Shown one piece after another: positions 1-9,627 of a stretch of DNA of 64,000 nt. The notes beneath the pieces are model-generated. The model was not told the origin of the DNA, did no database searches, and was given only the letters and a program-made list of their open reading frames with translations. The position numbers were made by a program, and so were the translations under genes. Source of the DNA: Candidatus Syntropharchaeum butanivorans (GTDB lineage: Archaea; Halobacteriota; Syntropharchaeia; Syntropharchaeales; Syntropharchaeaceae); NCBI GenBank assembly GCA_001766825.1, contig LYOR01000003.1, positions 1 to 64,000 on the forward strand, in the 5' to 3' direction. The stretch's first letter is position 1. Every line of letters begins with the position of its first letter.

Positions 1-718
1 AAGGATTCCTGGACGACGAAGGAAGTTCAGGAACTCATTGAAGCAGAATTTGGAGTTAGTTATTCTTCGTGGCAGGTCAAAAGAATCCTGAAATCGTTTG
101 GAATGAGGTACGCCCTGTCAGAAGGATTACAGGAAGCCGGATAATGCAGAAGACACTTTAAAAAAACTTAGATGAGGCTGGAATTAGCGATGATGTAATA
201 GGATTCGTCGATGAGATGGCAGTCGAAGCGAATGCAAACACAGCAAGATTATGGAGCTTCGATAAGCCTCTCAAGAGGGTTGCCACCTACGTTAAAGCCA
301 AAGCCACAGGGTTCTATTGTATAAATGGGGATAGCTTAATAGAATTTCCTGAGAAAAATAAAGCCGAAGACTTTACAGCGTTTCTAAGAAGGATAAGGGA
401 GGCAAATCCTGAGAAAAGAATTGTAGTCGTTCTGGATAATTTCAGAACACATCATGCCAAGAAGGTGAAGAAAGAGGCTGAGAAGCTGAACATTTCGCTG
501 GTTTATCTACCTCCTTACTCTCCTGATCTGAATCCGATTGAGAACGTCTGGAAGAGTGTTAAAAGAGCAGTTTCAGAGAGATCTCCACTGAATGTGAAAG
601 AGCTGAAGGAAGCGATTGCTGAAGCTTTCAAAAAACTTACAGAATCAATATCTTTTGCAAAAAGCTGGATTGAGAAGTTCCTGGGTGATAAGTTTATGAT
701 GTTATGCACTTAACTATA
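1..718 (+). mobile_element. IS630-type insertion sequence, copy 1 (5' part cut off by the window edge)
   Basis: Encodes DDE motifs VVLDNFRTHHAKK and YLPPYSPDLNPIENVWK. Sequence is identical to the reverse complement of about 49544-50261; identity ends at a TA near 717-718. Confidence 0.9.
216..713 (+). CDS. IS630 family transposase, C-terminal DDE portion
   Basis: 165 aa ORF identical to the ORF at 49549-50046; the N-terminal part lies in other frames upstream. Confidence 0.85.
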   Translation: MAVEANANTARLWSFDKPLKRVATYVKAKATGFYCINGDSLIEFPEKNKAEDFTAFLRRIREANPEKRIVVVLDNFRTHHAKKVKKEAEKLNISLVYLPPYSPDLNPIENVWKSVKRAVSERSPLNVKELKEAIAEAFKKLTESISFAKSWIEKFLGDKFMMLCT

Positions 719-1276
719 AGCACTTTAAGGTTTAAAATGTCTCTCAACTCCTTGTGGTCTCTCAGAAATGGGTAAAAAAGAATCGGAGAGGATCCAAAGA
801 AGAACCTCATAATCTCAACAATATAATATTCTATGCTGTAGTCGTCATACTTTTCGTCTTGAACATCCCTCTTGCTTTCTCCACAACAACTTTAGCAAAT
901 TCTAAAGCTACAAACCAGAATTCGTCTTCTTTCATCTCTCCACTGTTGATCTTCTCCACCACGATTCTCGAAATCATGAAAACTGATTAGATAAGTCTGT
1001 TTTTAAATTTTAACACTTATTTTCTTGATTTGAGTCGTTTCCTTTGTTATTTTTGAATTACACTTTGCTGGAATTTAGAGATAAAAATATGGAGATGTTT
1101 TAGTGCTTATCTAATTTTATTATGGATTCAGATGAAAGAGAGCTTATCATCCTCGTAATTGTGAGCTAACCTGTATCCCCAGGAGTAATACAGGAGATAA
1201 TACCACTGCAGTGCATAGAGGATGATCAACAGAAGCGTTGCATCAGGGTAAGCGATGGTGATCCGTACTATATTTT

Positions 1277-2290
1277 TCATCCAAGCCCACCCAACTCCCC
1301 TACAATCGGCACTTTCTCTCCACACGCGGGACATCGCTTCTCGATGAGCCTGTACTGGAGTATATCAAATCCACTTCGTTCAATGAGAAGCTCATGGCAT
1401 GAGGGGCAGTAGGTGTTCTCATAAGGGTGGTGTGGGACGTTCCCGAGATAGACATATTTGAGTCCGGCCCTGAGACCGATCTCCCTCGCAGCTTCCAGAA
1501 GCTCAATCCGGGTTGGAGGAGCTTTGAACCTGTAGGCAGGGAAGTATCGTGTGAGATGCCACGGCGTCTCCTCACCCAGCTCCTCCGCGATCCGTTCGGC
1601 TATATAACTGATACAATCCGGGCTGTCATTAACGCCCGGGATTATGAGGGTTGTTATCTCTACATGAACCCCCCTGAGCATAGCGTGTTTTGCGTTACGC
1701 CATATCTTCTCAGAGTCTGCATAGCAGTATCTTTTCATAACCTCGCTATCGCCCTTGATATCGATGTTCATCCCATCAAGTCCATGCGATATCAGGAGGT
1801 TCAGTGCATCCCGGGTCATATAACCGTTTGTGACAAAGGTATTGTAGTACCCCTGCCTTCTGGCAAGATCGAAGACGTCCAGGGCGTACTCAAGCAGGAG
1901 TGTTGGCTCGTTGAAGGAGATGCTTGTGCCCCGGCATCTGTAGTCTTCAAGCAGCTCGATAAACCGTTCTGGACTCAGGAACTCAACCTCCTGTGGGGCA
2001 GATCTGCTGATCTCAAAGTTCTGACACCACTCGCATGTGAAGTTGCATGAGAAGCTTCCGAGAGTGAGGGCCTTTGTACCTGGGTAGAAGTGGTAAAAGG
2101 GCTTCTTCTCGATCGGATTTGCACTTAAGGAGGATATACTGCCGTAGATAAGTGTATACAGCCTGCCTCCTACGTTTTTCCTGGTCTTACAGAATCCAAG
2201 ATCTCCCTCTTTTATCATACACCTTCGTTCGCAGGTTGTGCATCTCAGGCGGTTACCAGCCTGCTCATAGAGGAGCGCTTCTTTCATCAT
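1277..2290 (-). CDS. amrS: AmmeMemoRadiSam system radical SAM enzyme (AmrS-like)
   Basis: CTTCERRCMIKEGDLGFC N-terminus and radical SAM CNFTCEWCQN motif. Confidence 0.85.
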   Translation of the reverse strand: MMKEALLYEQAGNRLRCTTCERRCMIKEGDLGFCKTRKNVGGRLYTLIYGSISSLSANPIEKKPFYHFYPGTKALTLGSFSCNFTCEWCQNFEISRSAPQEVEFLSPERFIELLEDYRCRGTSISFNEPTLLLEYALDVFDLARRQGYYNTFVTNGYMTRDALNLLISHGLDGMNIDIKGDSEVMKRYCYADSEKIWRNAKHAMLRGVHVEITTLIIPGVNDSPDCISYIAERIAEELGEETPWHLTRYFPAYRFKAPPTRIELLEAAREIGLRAGLKYVYLGNVPHHPYENTYCPSCHELLIERSGFDILQYRLIEKRCPACGEKVPIVGELGGLG

Positions 2291-2345
2291 ACATCCCGAG
2301 TATATCCCAGATATTACGCTGAGTAGACCTTCCTATCATATCCAC

Positions 2346-3440
2346 TCAAAAATAATCATCAAGAAGCCTCTGCTTCAGCTTGGTTTGCTCAAGATTCGAT
2401 ACCCGCACCCCGATCAGCCTTATCTTCTTTTCATAGCCTGTTAATGGATTTATCAGCTCTCTTGAGATCGATTCAATCTTCTCTTTATCATTGGAATGCA
2501 AACGAATCGTCTTTGATCGTGTATGAGTCTCAAAGTCCTCGAACCTGACCTTCACCGTGATCGTCCTGAAGAGGTATCTCTCTTTCAAGAGTCGGTTATG
2601 GATCTTTTCAGCTATATGGCTGATTATCCTCTCGATAAAGGCCATATCATCCGTGTCCACATCAAAGGTCTCCTCATAACCGATTGACTTTGGTTCTCTC
2701 CACTCTTTCACCTGCTCATCATCGATGCCCTTTGCAAGAAGCTGGATCTTAAGGCCGACCTTACCAAGCTCAGACCCGAGGAGCTTCGCATCAGCATCTG
2801 CAAGCTGCCCGATCGTGTAGATCCCAAGGGTGTTCAGCCGCTCTTCGATCTTTCTCCCGATACCGGAGATCCGGGATACGGGAAGTGGTGATAGAAACCC
2901 GACCACATCCTCTGGTCTTACGACGAGAAGTCCATCGGGTTTATTGATGCCTGACGCAATCTTTGCGACCGATTTGCTCGGTGCACACCCGATGGAGCAG
3001 GTAAGCCCTGTTCGCTCAAGAATGTCCTGCTTTATCCTCATTACAAACTCCTCTGCATTCTCCCAGCTCACACGGTCTGTAACATCAAGAAACGCTTCAT
3101 CGATACTCACCTGCTGGAACCTATCAGCGTAGCCCTTGAGTATCTCCATAATCTCATCAGAGATCTCCTTGTAGCGTGCCATGTTCACCGGCAGGAACAC
3201 AGCATCCTTTCCTGATAGTAATCGAAACGCCTTTGAGATCGGCATACCAGAATGCACACCGTATGCCCTTGCCTCATAGGAACATGTACTTACAACGCCC
3301 CTTCCCTCTCCTTTCTTCGGATCTGCACCCACAACAACAGGCAAACCTCTTAGAGATGGGTTATCTCGCACCTCTACAGCAGCAAAGAAGCTATCCATAT
3401 CGATATGGAGTATGATCCGATTGGGGTGCGATCCTTTCAT
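2346..3440 (-). CDS. dinB: DNA polymerase IV (Y-family)
   Basis: ILHIDMDSFFAAVEVRDNPSL, STCSYEARAYGV and SIDEAFLDVT motifs. Confidence 0.95.
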   Translation of the reverse strand: MKGSHPNRIILHIDMDSFFAAVEVRDNPSLRGLPVVVGADPKKGEGRGVVSTCSYEARAYGVHSGMPISKAFRLLSGKDAVFLPVNMARYKEISDEIMEILKGYADRFQQVSIDEAFLDVTDRVSWENAEEFVMRIKQDILERTGLTCSIGCAPSKSVAKIASGINKPDGLLVVRPEDVVGFLSPLPVSRISGIGRKIEERLNTLGIYTIGQLADADAKLLGSELGKVGLKIQLLAKGIDDEQVKEWREPKSIGYEETFDVDTDDMAFIERIISHIAEKIHNRLLKERYLFRTITVKVRFEDFETHTRSKTIRLHSNDKEKIESISRELINPLTGYEKKIRLIGVRVSNLEQTKLKQRLLDDYF

Positions 3441-3509
3441 GCTATTGAGAAGATAAGCTGGATTGAAGATATACAGAGTTTCAGCCCGGACCTGCCTTAA
3501 ATAGATCGC

Positions 3510-4769
3510 TCACCTTCTTCCAACAAGCTCCCTGACAGCCTCATCAAGCCCATCAAGCGTCAGCTCAAACATCGGGAAGATCTCACGTATCATTGCAATC
3601 GACTTCCTCTCCCATATATCTCGCTTCTCCGGGTTCAGCCATACGACATGATCGAAGTGCTCCCTGATCTCTCTGAGGCGCACGATCCCGGGCGTCTCAG
3701 AGACATCCTCATAATCGATCGCGCCATACCTGTTTGTGAGCTCAGATGGGGCCATCCATGCATCACCGACGATGATCACACGGTACTCCCGGTCGAACGT
3801 CCTGAAGAACTCCCTGATCCCGAACTTCTTGCGCCTTGCCATATCTGTATAGAGGTGATCGTAGATGCAGTTGTGGAAGTAGAAGTACCTGAAGTCCTTG
3901 AAATGGCTCAGGCTGTTTGCTGCAGAGAATAGCCTGCTGCAGAGCTGTGCGTATGGGGTCATCGACCCCCCAACATCGATCAATAGCAGTAGCTTGATGA
4001 TGTTCTTCCTGCTCTTTGTAAAGACAAGCTCGATCTCTCCGGCGTTCTTGCAGGTTGCATCGATCGTCTCCTCAAGATCAAGCTCATCCTCAGGTCCACT
4101 TCTTGCAAGAAGCCTCAACCGTTTCAGTGCAACCTTTATCTGCCTCACATCCAGTGTGAGATCACTTCTCAGGTTCTGATATCGCCGCTGGTGCGCCATC
4201 CTGATGGCAGATCTACCCCGCGATACCCCACCAACCCTGATGCCCGCGGGGTTCTGCCCGGCATTGCCGAATGGAGATGTTCCACCTGTCCCGATCCACT
4301 TGTTTCCGCCGTCATGTCTCCCGGTCTGCTCAGCCAGTCTGCGCCTGAAGAGATCAAGAAGCTCATACAACTCCATTCTGGGTAGCTTCTCAATCTCCTC
4401 CTCGCTCAAGTTTATCCCGTTTATCGGATCATTCAACCATCTTAAAAGCTCCTCTCTGATCTCAAGAACCAGCTTTGATCCAGGCAACTCCTCTCTGAGC
4501 TGAGAGAGATCCCCCACTTTCCTGAAGTACTCCTCAAACGCGAGGTCGTAGTGGTCGTAGTAAGATTCACTCTTGACGAGAATCGATCTTGCAAGATAAT
4601 AAAACCGTTCGAGGCTTGAATCAGCAAGTCCCTTATCTAATGCCTCCATCAGCGTCATCCACTCTGTTATTGATACCGGAACCCCTTTTTCTCGCAGGAT
4701 ATAAAAGAAATCTGTGAACATCTCCTCACAGCACCTCGCTCCCGCGCAGTTGAGCCAGATCTGCCTCAT
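3510..4769 (-). CDS. VWA domain-containing CoxE-like protein
   Basis: LLLLIDVGGSMTPYAQLCSRLF MIDAS-like motif; next to a MoxR ATPase. Confidence 0.8.
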   Translation of the reverse strand: MRQIWLNCAGARCCEEMFTDFFYILREKGVPVSITEWMTLMEALDKGLADSSLERFYYLARSILVKSESYYDHYDLAFEEYFRKVGDLSQLREELPGSKLVLEIREELLRWLNDPINGINLSEEEIEKLPRMELYELLDLFRRRLAEQTGRHDGGNKWIGTGGTSPFGNAGQNPAGIRVGGVSRGRSAIRMAHQRRYQNLRSDLTLDVRQIKVALKRLRLLARSGPEDELDLEETIDATCKNAGEIELVFTKSRKNIIKLLLLIDVGGSMTPYAQLCSRLFSAANSLSHFKDFRYFYFHNCIYDHLYTDMARRKKFGIREFFRTFDREYRVIIVGDAWMAPSELTNRYGAIDYEDVSETPGIVRLREIREHFDHVVWLNPEKRDIWERKSIAMIREIFPMFELTLDGLDEAVRELVGRR

Positions 4770-5565
4770 TCTTCAGTAAGACACCTGGGAAGACAAGCTC
4801 TGATTTGAGCCTGTGGTGGCTCACTCCACTTGCCAGAAGCACCTGTATCCAGTCAAGAAGCTCGCTCGTGGATGGCTTCTTCTTCAGTGACTCAATCTTT
4901 CTCAGCCTGTAGAACTTCTTCAAGGCCTCCTTAAGCAGGTTCTCCTCAATTCCCGGGAAGTGGACACGGACTATCTCTTCCATCATCTCTCTATCTGGAA
5001 ACTCGATATAGTGGAAGATACACCGTCTCAGGAATGCATCTGGAAGCTCCTTCTCTGAGTTGCTCGTGATAATCACGATCGGTCGATGCTTTGCTTTGAT
5101 CGTCTCACCTGTCTCGTGAATGTAGAATGACATCTCATCAAGCTCATTTAGAAGGTCGTTGGGGAACTCAAGGTCTGCTTTGTCTATCTCATCGATGAGA
5201 AGGACAACCTGCTCATCAGATACAAACGCCTCCCCGAGTTTCCCAAGCCTGATGTACTGCTTGATATCAGAGATATCCCGGTCACCAAACCTGCTGTCAT
5301 TGAGCCGCTGGACGGTATCATAGACATAGAGCCCGTCCTTTGCTTTCGTCGTTGATTTTATATTCCAGACGATGAGCCGCTTGCCAAGCGCTTTTGCTAT
5401 GCTATGGGCAAGGAGCGTCTTTCCGGTACCGGGCTCACCTTTTACAAGCAGCGGTCTTCCAAGCGCTATCGCAACGTTGACCGCGTTCCTGAGTGATTCT
5501 GAGGCGATATATTTCTCTGTCCCGAAGAACTTATTGAACGTGCTCATTGGGGGTATATCTCTCAT
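4726..5565 (-). CDS. MoxR family AAA+ ATPase
   Basis: Walker A GEPGTGKT, Walker B LLIDEIDKAD. Confidence 0.9.
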   Translation of the reverse strand: MRDIPPMSTFNKFFGTEKYIASESLRNAVNVAIALGRPLLVKGEPGTGKTLLAHSIAKALGKRLIVWNIKSTTKAKDGLYVYDTVQRLNDSRFGDRDISDIKQYIRLGKLGEAFVSDEQVVLLIDEIDKADLEFPNDLLNELDEMSFYIHETGETIKAKHRPIVIITSNSEKELPDAFLRRCIFHYIEFPDREMMEEIVRVHFPGIEENLLKEALKKFYRLRKIESLKKKPSTSELLDWIQVLLASGVSHHRLKSELVFPGVLLKNEADLAQLRGSEVL

Positions 5566-5667
5566 TATATCTTTTAAGGATTTGGGAGGATGGATGGGAG
5601 ATCATTGACCCAAAAAGTTATTTATAGAGAGGAAGAAACGTTTTAGCTCATCTTCACGGGTGCGGTT

Positions 5668-6318
5668 ATGTCGAAAGAATTTATAAAGCAACTGGAAGAG
5701 CTTGAGGATGACGTCCTTAATATGGGCAGGCTCTCGAAGGATACGATCAAGCTCAGCGTGAAGGCACTCATAAACCAGGATCCCAGTCTCGCCAAGCAGA
5801 TCTTTGAGATGGAGGATAAGATCAATGGGATGGAGCTTATGATCGAGAACAAGTGTATGAAGCTCCTCGCCCTCCAGCAGCCCATGGCGAAGGATCTTCG
5901 TATGATCGGCACATGCATGAAGATCATAACAGACCTTGATAGGGTCTCAGATCTATCTGCAGATATCGCAGATATCGCGATCAAGACATCGAACGAACCG
6001 TTTGTTAAACCCCTCATCGATATCCCCCGGATGGCCGAGATCGTTGAGTCGATGCTCGATGATAGCCTGACTGCATTCAAGAACAAGGATACTGAGCTTG
6101 CGATGGAGATGGGTAAACGTGATGACGTGGTAGATGCGCTCTATGACCAGATCCGCAGGGAGCTCATCACCTTTATGATAGAGGATCCGAGAAAGATTGC
6201 AAACGCCTCCCACCTTTCGTTTGTGGCACGGTACCTTGAGCGGATCGGGGATCATGCCTGTAACATTGCAGGCAGGGTTGTATACATGGTCACGGGAAAG
6301 CGAGTCAAGATCGAGTGA
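5668..6318 (+). CDS. phoU: PhoU domain phosphate uptake regulator
   Basis: Two PhoU repeats (MEDKINGMELMIENKCMKLLALQQPMAKDLRMI; RYLERIGDHACNIA). Confidence 0.9.
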   Translation: MSKEFIKQLEELEDDVLNMGRLSKDTIKLSVKALINQDPSLAKQIFEMEDKINGMELMIENKCMKLLALQQPMAKDLRMIGTCMKIITDLDRVSDLSADIADIAIKTSNEPFVKPLIDIPRMAEIVESMLDDSLTAFKNKDTELAMEMGKRDDVVDALYDQIRRELITFMIEDPRKIANASHLSFVARYLERIGDHACNIAGRVVYMVTGKRVKIE

Positions 6319-6348
6319 TATTTAAGTGATGAGGTAGAATAAACCTCA

Positions 6349-7149
6349 ATGTTCAAAGATGAATTTTTGAGGCACACAAGGATTGCCATCACCTATCGGG
6401 TCGAGAAGCCTGTGATGGAAGATCCGATCTTCATCGAGGGATTGAGTGGGCTTGGGAATGTTGGACTGATTGCAGCAAGCCATCTGATAAGAAGCATCGG
6501 TGCAGAGAAGCTCGCGGATGTTTATTCTCCATACTTCCTCAGACCTGGTATGTTCATACCCGGTATAATGTACACTGATGGGGTAGCAGAGCTACCAAAG
6601 GATGAGATATACTATGATACCGAGCGAAATCTCCTCATAATTCTTGGTTTTTACCAGGGTAGTACGCCAAACTCTTACTTCAGGCTCGCAGACAGGTTGC
6701 TGGATTTCTGTGAGGAGTTTGGTGTAAAACGGATATTCACACTTGGTGGTTACGGCACCGGCCAGTACCATGAGAGCCCATCCGTTCATGGGGTTGCAAC
6801 AAGCCCGGAGCTTGTGGAGATGATAAAGAAGCATGGGGCGATCGTTGAGCCCGGGACAGGAGGGCCCGTGACCGGGATCTCGGGGCTTCTGCTTGGGCTT
6901 GGGAAGGAGCGAGGATTTGAGGGAATATGCCTCCTCGGGGAGACGTTCGGGGAGTTTCCGGATCCAAAGGCTGCAAAGGCAGTTCTGGATGTGTTATGCA
7001 GTATCATTGGTATAGAGGTTGACACATCCGAGCTTGAGAAGGAGATTGAGGTGATTGAGGGTGAGATTCACCGACGGGCGATGATGATAAAGGATCAGAT
7101 TGAGGAGGAGGAGGCAGCAAAGAGGGACGATCTGAGTTACATATGCTGA
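6349..7149 (+). CDS. PAC2 / proteasome assembly chaperone family protein
   Basis: FIEGLSGLGNVGLIAASHLI, TLGGYGTG and ISGLLLGLG motifs. Confidence 0.85.
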   Translation: MFKDEFLRHTRIAITYRVEKPVMEDPIFIEGLSGLGNVGLIAASHLIRSIGAEKLADVYSPYFLRPGMFIPGIMYTDGVAELPKDEIYYDTERNLLIILGFYQGSTPNSYFRLADRLLDFCEEFGVKRIFTLGGYGTGQYHESPSVHGVATSPELVEMIKKHGAIVEPGTGGPVTGISGLLLGLGKERGFEGICLLGETFGEFPDPKAAKAVLDVLCSIIGIEVDTSELEKEIEVIEGEIHRRAMMIKDQIEEEEAAKRDDLSYIC

Positions 7150-7156
7150 TTGCTAT

Positions 7157-7227
7157 GCGCCGACCGGGATTCGAACCCGGGTTTGAGGCTTGGCAAGCCT
7201 CGGTGATAACCGCTACACTATCGGCGC
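7157..7227 (-). tRNA. tRNA-Gly (GCC)
   Basis: Cloverleaf: acceptor GCGCCGA/TCGGCGC, anticodon stem GAGGC-TTGCCAA-GCCTC, T arm GGGTTCGAATCCC. Confidence 0.95.
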
Positions 7228-7282
7228 AGGTGGTTTATAGTATCACAGACTAATATATAACCCTAACGACGATAGGCAGAGG

Positions 7283-7969
7283 GTGTGGATGAGGGTCGTT
7301 GTATCGATCGGAGGATCTGTGCTGATAGAGGAGATGAACCCTGATAGAATAAAGTCATATGCATCTGTTTTACGGGAAGCTGCGGTTTCTAACGAGATTT
7401 TTGTCGTGGTGGGGGGTGGAGAGACTGCGAGAAGATATATCAACGTGGGAAGAGCGCTCGGTGCAAACGAAGCGATCTGCGACCGCATCGGTATTGATAT
7501 AACGAGGCTCAACGCATACCTTCTGATCCTTGCACTCGGAGATGCTGCGTATCCTGAGGTTGTGAGAAACTATCAGGATGCACCGCTCGCTGGAGGATCC
7601 GGGATCGTTGTGATGGGGGGCGTCAGCCCGGGTTATACGACCGACGCAGTCTCTGCGATACTTGCGGAGTATATCGGAGCAGATCTTCTCATTAACGCGA
7701 CATCTGTGGATGGGGTGTACAGCAGCGATCCGAAGCTTGATCCGGCATCGAGAAGATACGAGAGGATAACTGCCAAAGAGCTTGTTGAGATCGTTATCGG
7801 TACAAGGCTTGATGCAGGTTCAACGTCTGTCATAGACCCGGTTGGTGCAAAGGTGATTGAGCGGTCTGGGATAAGAACGATTGTTCTTGATGGTCGAAAT
7901 CCATTAAACATCCTTAAAGCGATAAAAGGGGAGAAAATAGGGACAGAAATTGTAAGTGAGAGCGTATAA
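7283..7969 (+). CDS. pyrH: UMP kinase (archaeal type)
   Basis: VVSIGGSVL, VVGGGETARRYI, DRIGIDITRLNAYLLI motifs. Confidence 0.92.
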   Translation: MWMRVVVSIGGSVLIEEMNPDRIKSYASVLREAAVSNEIFVVVGGGETARRYINVGRALGANEAICDRIGIDITRLNAYLLILALGDAAYPEVVRNYQDAPLAGGSGIVVMGGVSPGYTTDAVSAILAEYIGADLLINATSVDGVYSSDPKLDPASRRYERITAKELVEIVIGTRLDAGSTSVIDPVGAKVIERSGIRTIVLDGRNPLNILKAIKGEKIGTEIVSESV

Positions 7970-8131
7970 AGGCGGATCGAAATCATAAACCCCCCGGAAG
8001 AACTTCATGTGATTTTGAAAGTTCCTTTTCAGACATCGCTCTCCTTTCTTTAGTGGATGGTGTGAGTTGATGGCGTGTAGCGTCCAGATTCTCCAAAGAC
8101 TTTAATAGACCGGGAGGAATAATTTACATGA

Positions 8132-9064
8132 ATGATCGATGTGAGGGGTCTCAGGAAGGAGTATGATGGATTTGTGGCTGTCGCAGATCTGAGCTTCAGT
8201 CTCGGTGAGGGGGAGATACTTGGGATTGTGGGTCCCAATGGGGCCGGAAAGACAACGACGCTCAAGATGATTGCAACCCTCATAAAGCCCACGGCAGGGA
8301 GGATATCCATTGCAGGGCTTGACCCCATGAGGGAGGAGATCGAGGTTAAGAGACGGATTGGCTTTCTTCCTGAAGAATCTCCGCTCTATGAGCAGATGAC
8401 GGTCAAGGATTATCTGATTTTCTTCGCAGAGCTTTATGGATTGGATACCGGTGAGGCTCTTGTGAAGATAGAAGAGCTCCTTGATATGCTCAGCCTCTCT
8501 GCAGATGGAAAGCGGATTGGAGACCTTTCAAAAGGGATGCGCCGGAAGGTTGCGATCATAAGGTCACTCATCAACGACCCGGACCTCCTGATCTACGATG
8601 AACCAACGTCAGGTCTTGATCCAATGACATCACAGCAGATCATAGAGTTCGTTCTGCAATTGAAGGAGGAGAAGAAGACGGTGATCTTCAGCGCCCACAA
8701 TCTTCACCAGGTTGAGAGAATATGTGACCGGGTTATGATCATGAAGAATGGCAGGGTGGTTGCCAGCGGGACGATCGGTGAGATAAGGGATAGATGGGGA
8801 AAGGAGGGCTACATTCTGGAGTTCAGGTCAGAGAATGATCCACCCCTGAGTAGTCTATGGAAAGAGAATGGGTATTACAGGGTGAGATGTAACGGCTCAG
8901 ATGAGCTTGGTGAGGTTACACGTCTTATAATAGAAGATGGAGGAGAGGTTACCAGGATCACCCCGCTTACATCCACGCTTGAGGAGATATTCCTAAGGGT
9001 CATGGATGAATACCCTATCCATGAAGAGATAAAAGAGAACCAGGCTTTCGCAGGGAACCATTGA
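8132..9064 (+). CDS. ABC transporter ATP-binding protein
   Basis: Walker A GPNGAGKTT, signature LSKGMRRK, Walker B LLIYDEPTSGLDP; no adjacent permease. Confidence 0.92.
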   Translation: MIDVRGLRKEYDGFVAVADLSFSLGEGEILGIVGPNGAGKTTTLKMIATLIKPTAGRISIAGLDPMREEIEVKRRIGFLPEESPLYEQMTVKDYLIFFAELYGLDTGEALVKIEELLDMLSLSADGKRIGDLSKGMRRKVAIIRSLINDPDLLIYDEPTSGLDPMTSQQIIEFVLQLKEEKKTVIFSAHNLHQVERICDRVMIMKNGRVVASGTIGEIRDRWGKEGYILEFRSENDPPLSSLWKENGYYRVRCNGSDELGEVTRLIIEDGGEVTRITPLTSTLEEIFLRVMDEYPIHEEIKENQAFAGNH

Positions 9065-9116
9065 GATGATGAAAACCTATTTATAATCTCGCAGGTTTAT
9101 AGAGATGGACTTTTGA

Positions 9117-9191
9117 GGGCCCATGGCTCAGCCTGGATAGAGCACCGGCCTTCTAAGCCGGGGGTCGGGGGTTCAAATCCCCCTGGGTCCG
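9117..9191 (+). tRNA. tRNA-Arg (TCT)
   Basis: Acceptor GGGCCCA/TGGGTCC, anticodon stem CCGGC-CTTCTAA-GCCGG, T arm GGGGGTTCAAATCCCCC. Confidence 0.95.
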
Positions 9192-9196
9192 CCTCT

Positions 9197-9517
9197 TCAT
9201 TTGAGCCTGCGATCTTTTATCAGTGTCTTGAATCTCATATCATTCTCGATATTCTTGATTTTATCCAGAAACTCGATCAGAGCTTTTGTATATGGACCAT
9301 CTTCGTCGAGTCTTATAACCCTGGATGTTCCGATATCTGTCTCCTTTAAGATATTCACCTTGAGCAGGTCTGCCACAACTTTTCTGACAGTGACATGACT
9401 TTTACCTGTCTTCTCGGTCAATCCTGTGATATTGGTAAAAAAGTTTCGATCATTGTAATACAGGAGAATAATCTGTAAATGGACTGATTTTCCGAGTATC
9501 GATCGCAATACCTTCAT
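9197..9517 (-). CDS. Winged-helix transcriptional regulator
   Basis: FFTNITGLTEKTGKSHVTVRKVVADLLKVNILKE reads as wHTH. Confidence 0.65.
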   Translation of the reverse strand: MKVLRSILGKSVHLQIILLYYNDRNFFTNITGLTEKTGKSHVTVRKVVADLLKVNILKETDIGTSRVIRLDEDGPYTKALIEFLDKIKNIENDMRFKTLIKDRRLK

Positions 9518-9627
9518 AGTAATAATTTCCGTTGAGGATCTATATATATATTTTTTTCACAGATAAACTTAAAAAACTTCAATTATGGGAAAAATAAAGT
9601 TATAATATGTATCAATTTATTAAAATT

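Noticed and set aside
754-990. 78-aa plus-strand ORF
   Set aside because: The minus strand here encodes a more protein-like 48-aa stretch (MISRIVVEKINSGEMKEDEFWFVALEFAKVVVEKARGMFKTKSMTTTA), but that is too short to call beyond a possible gene remnant.
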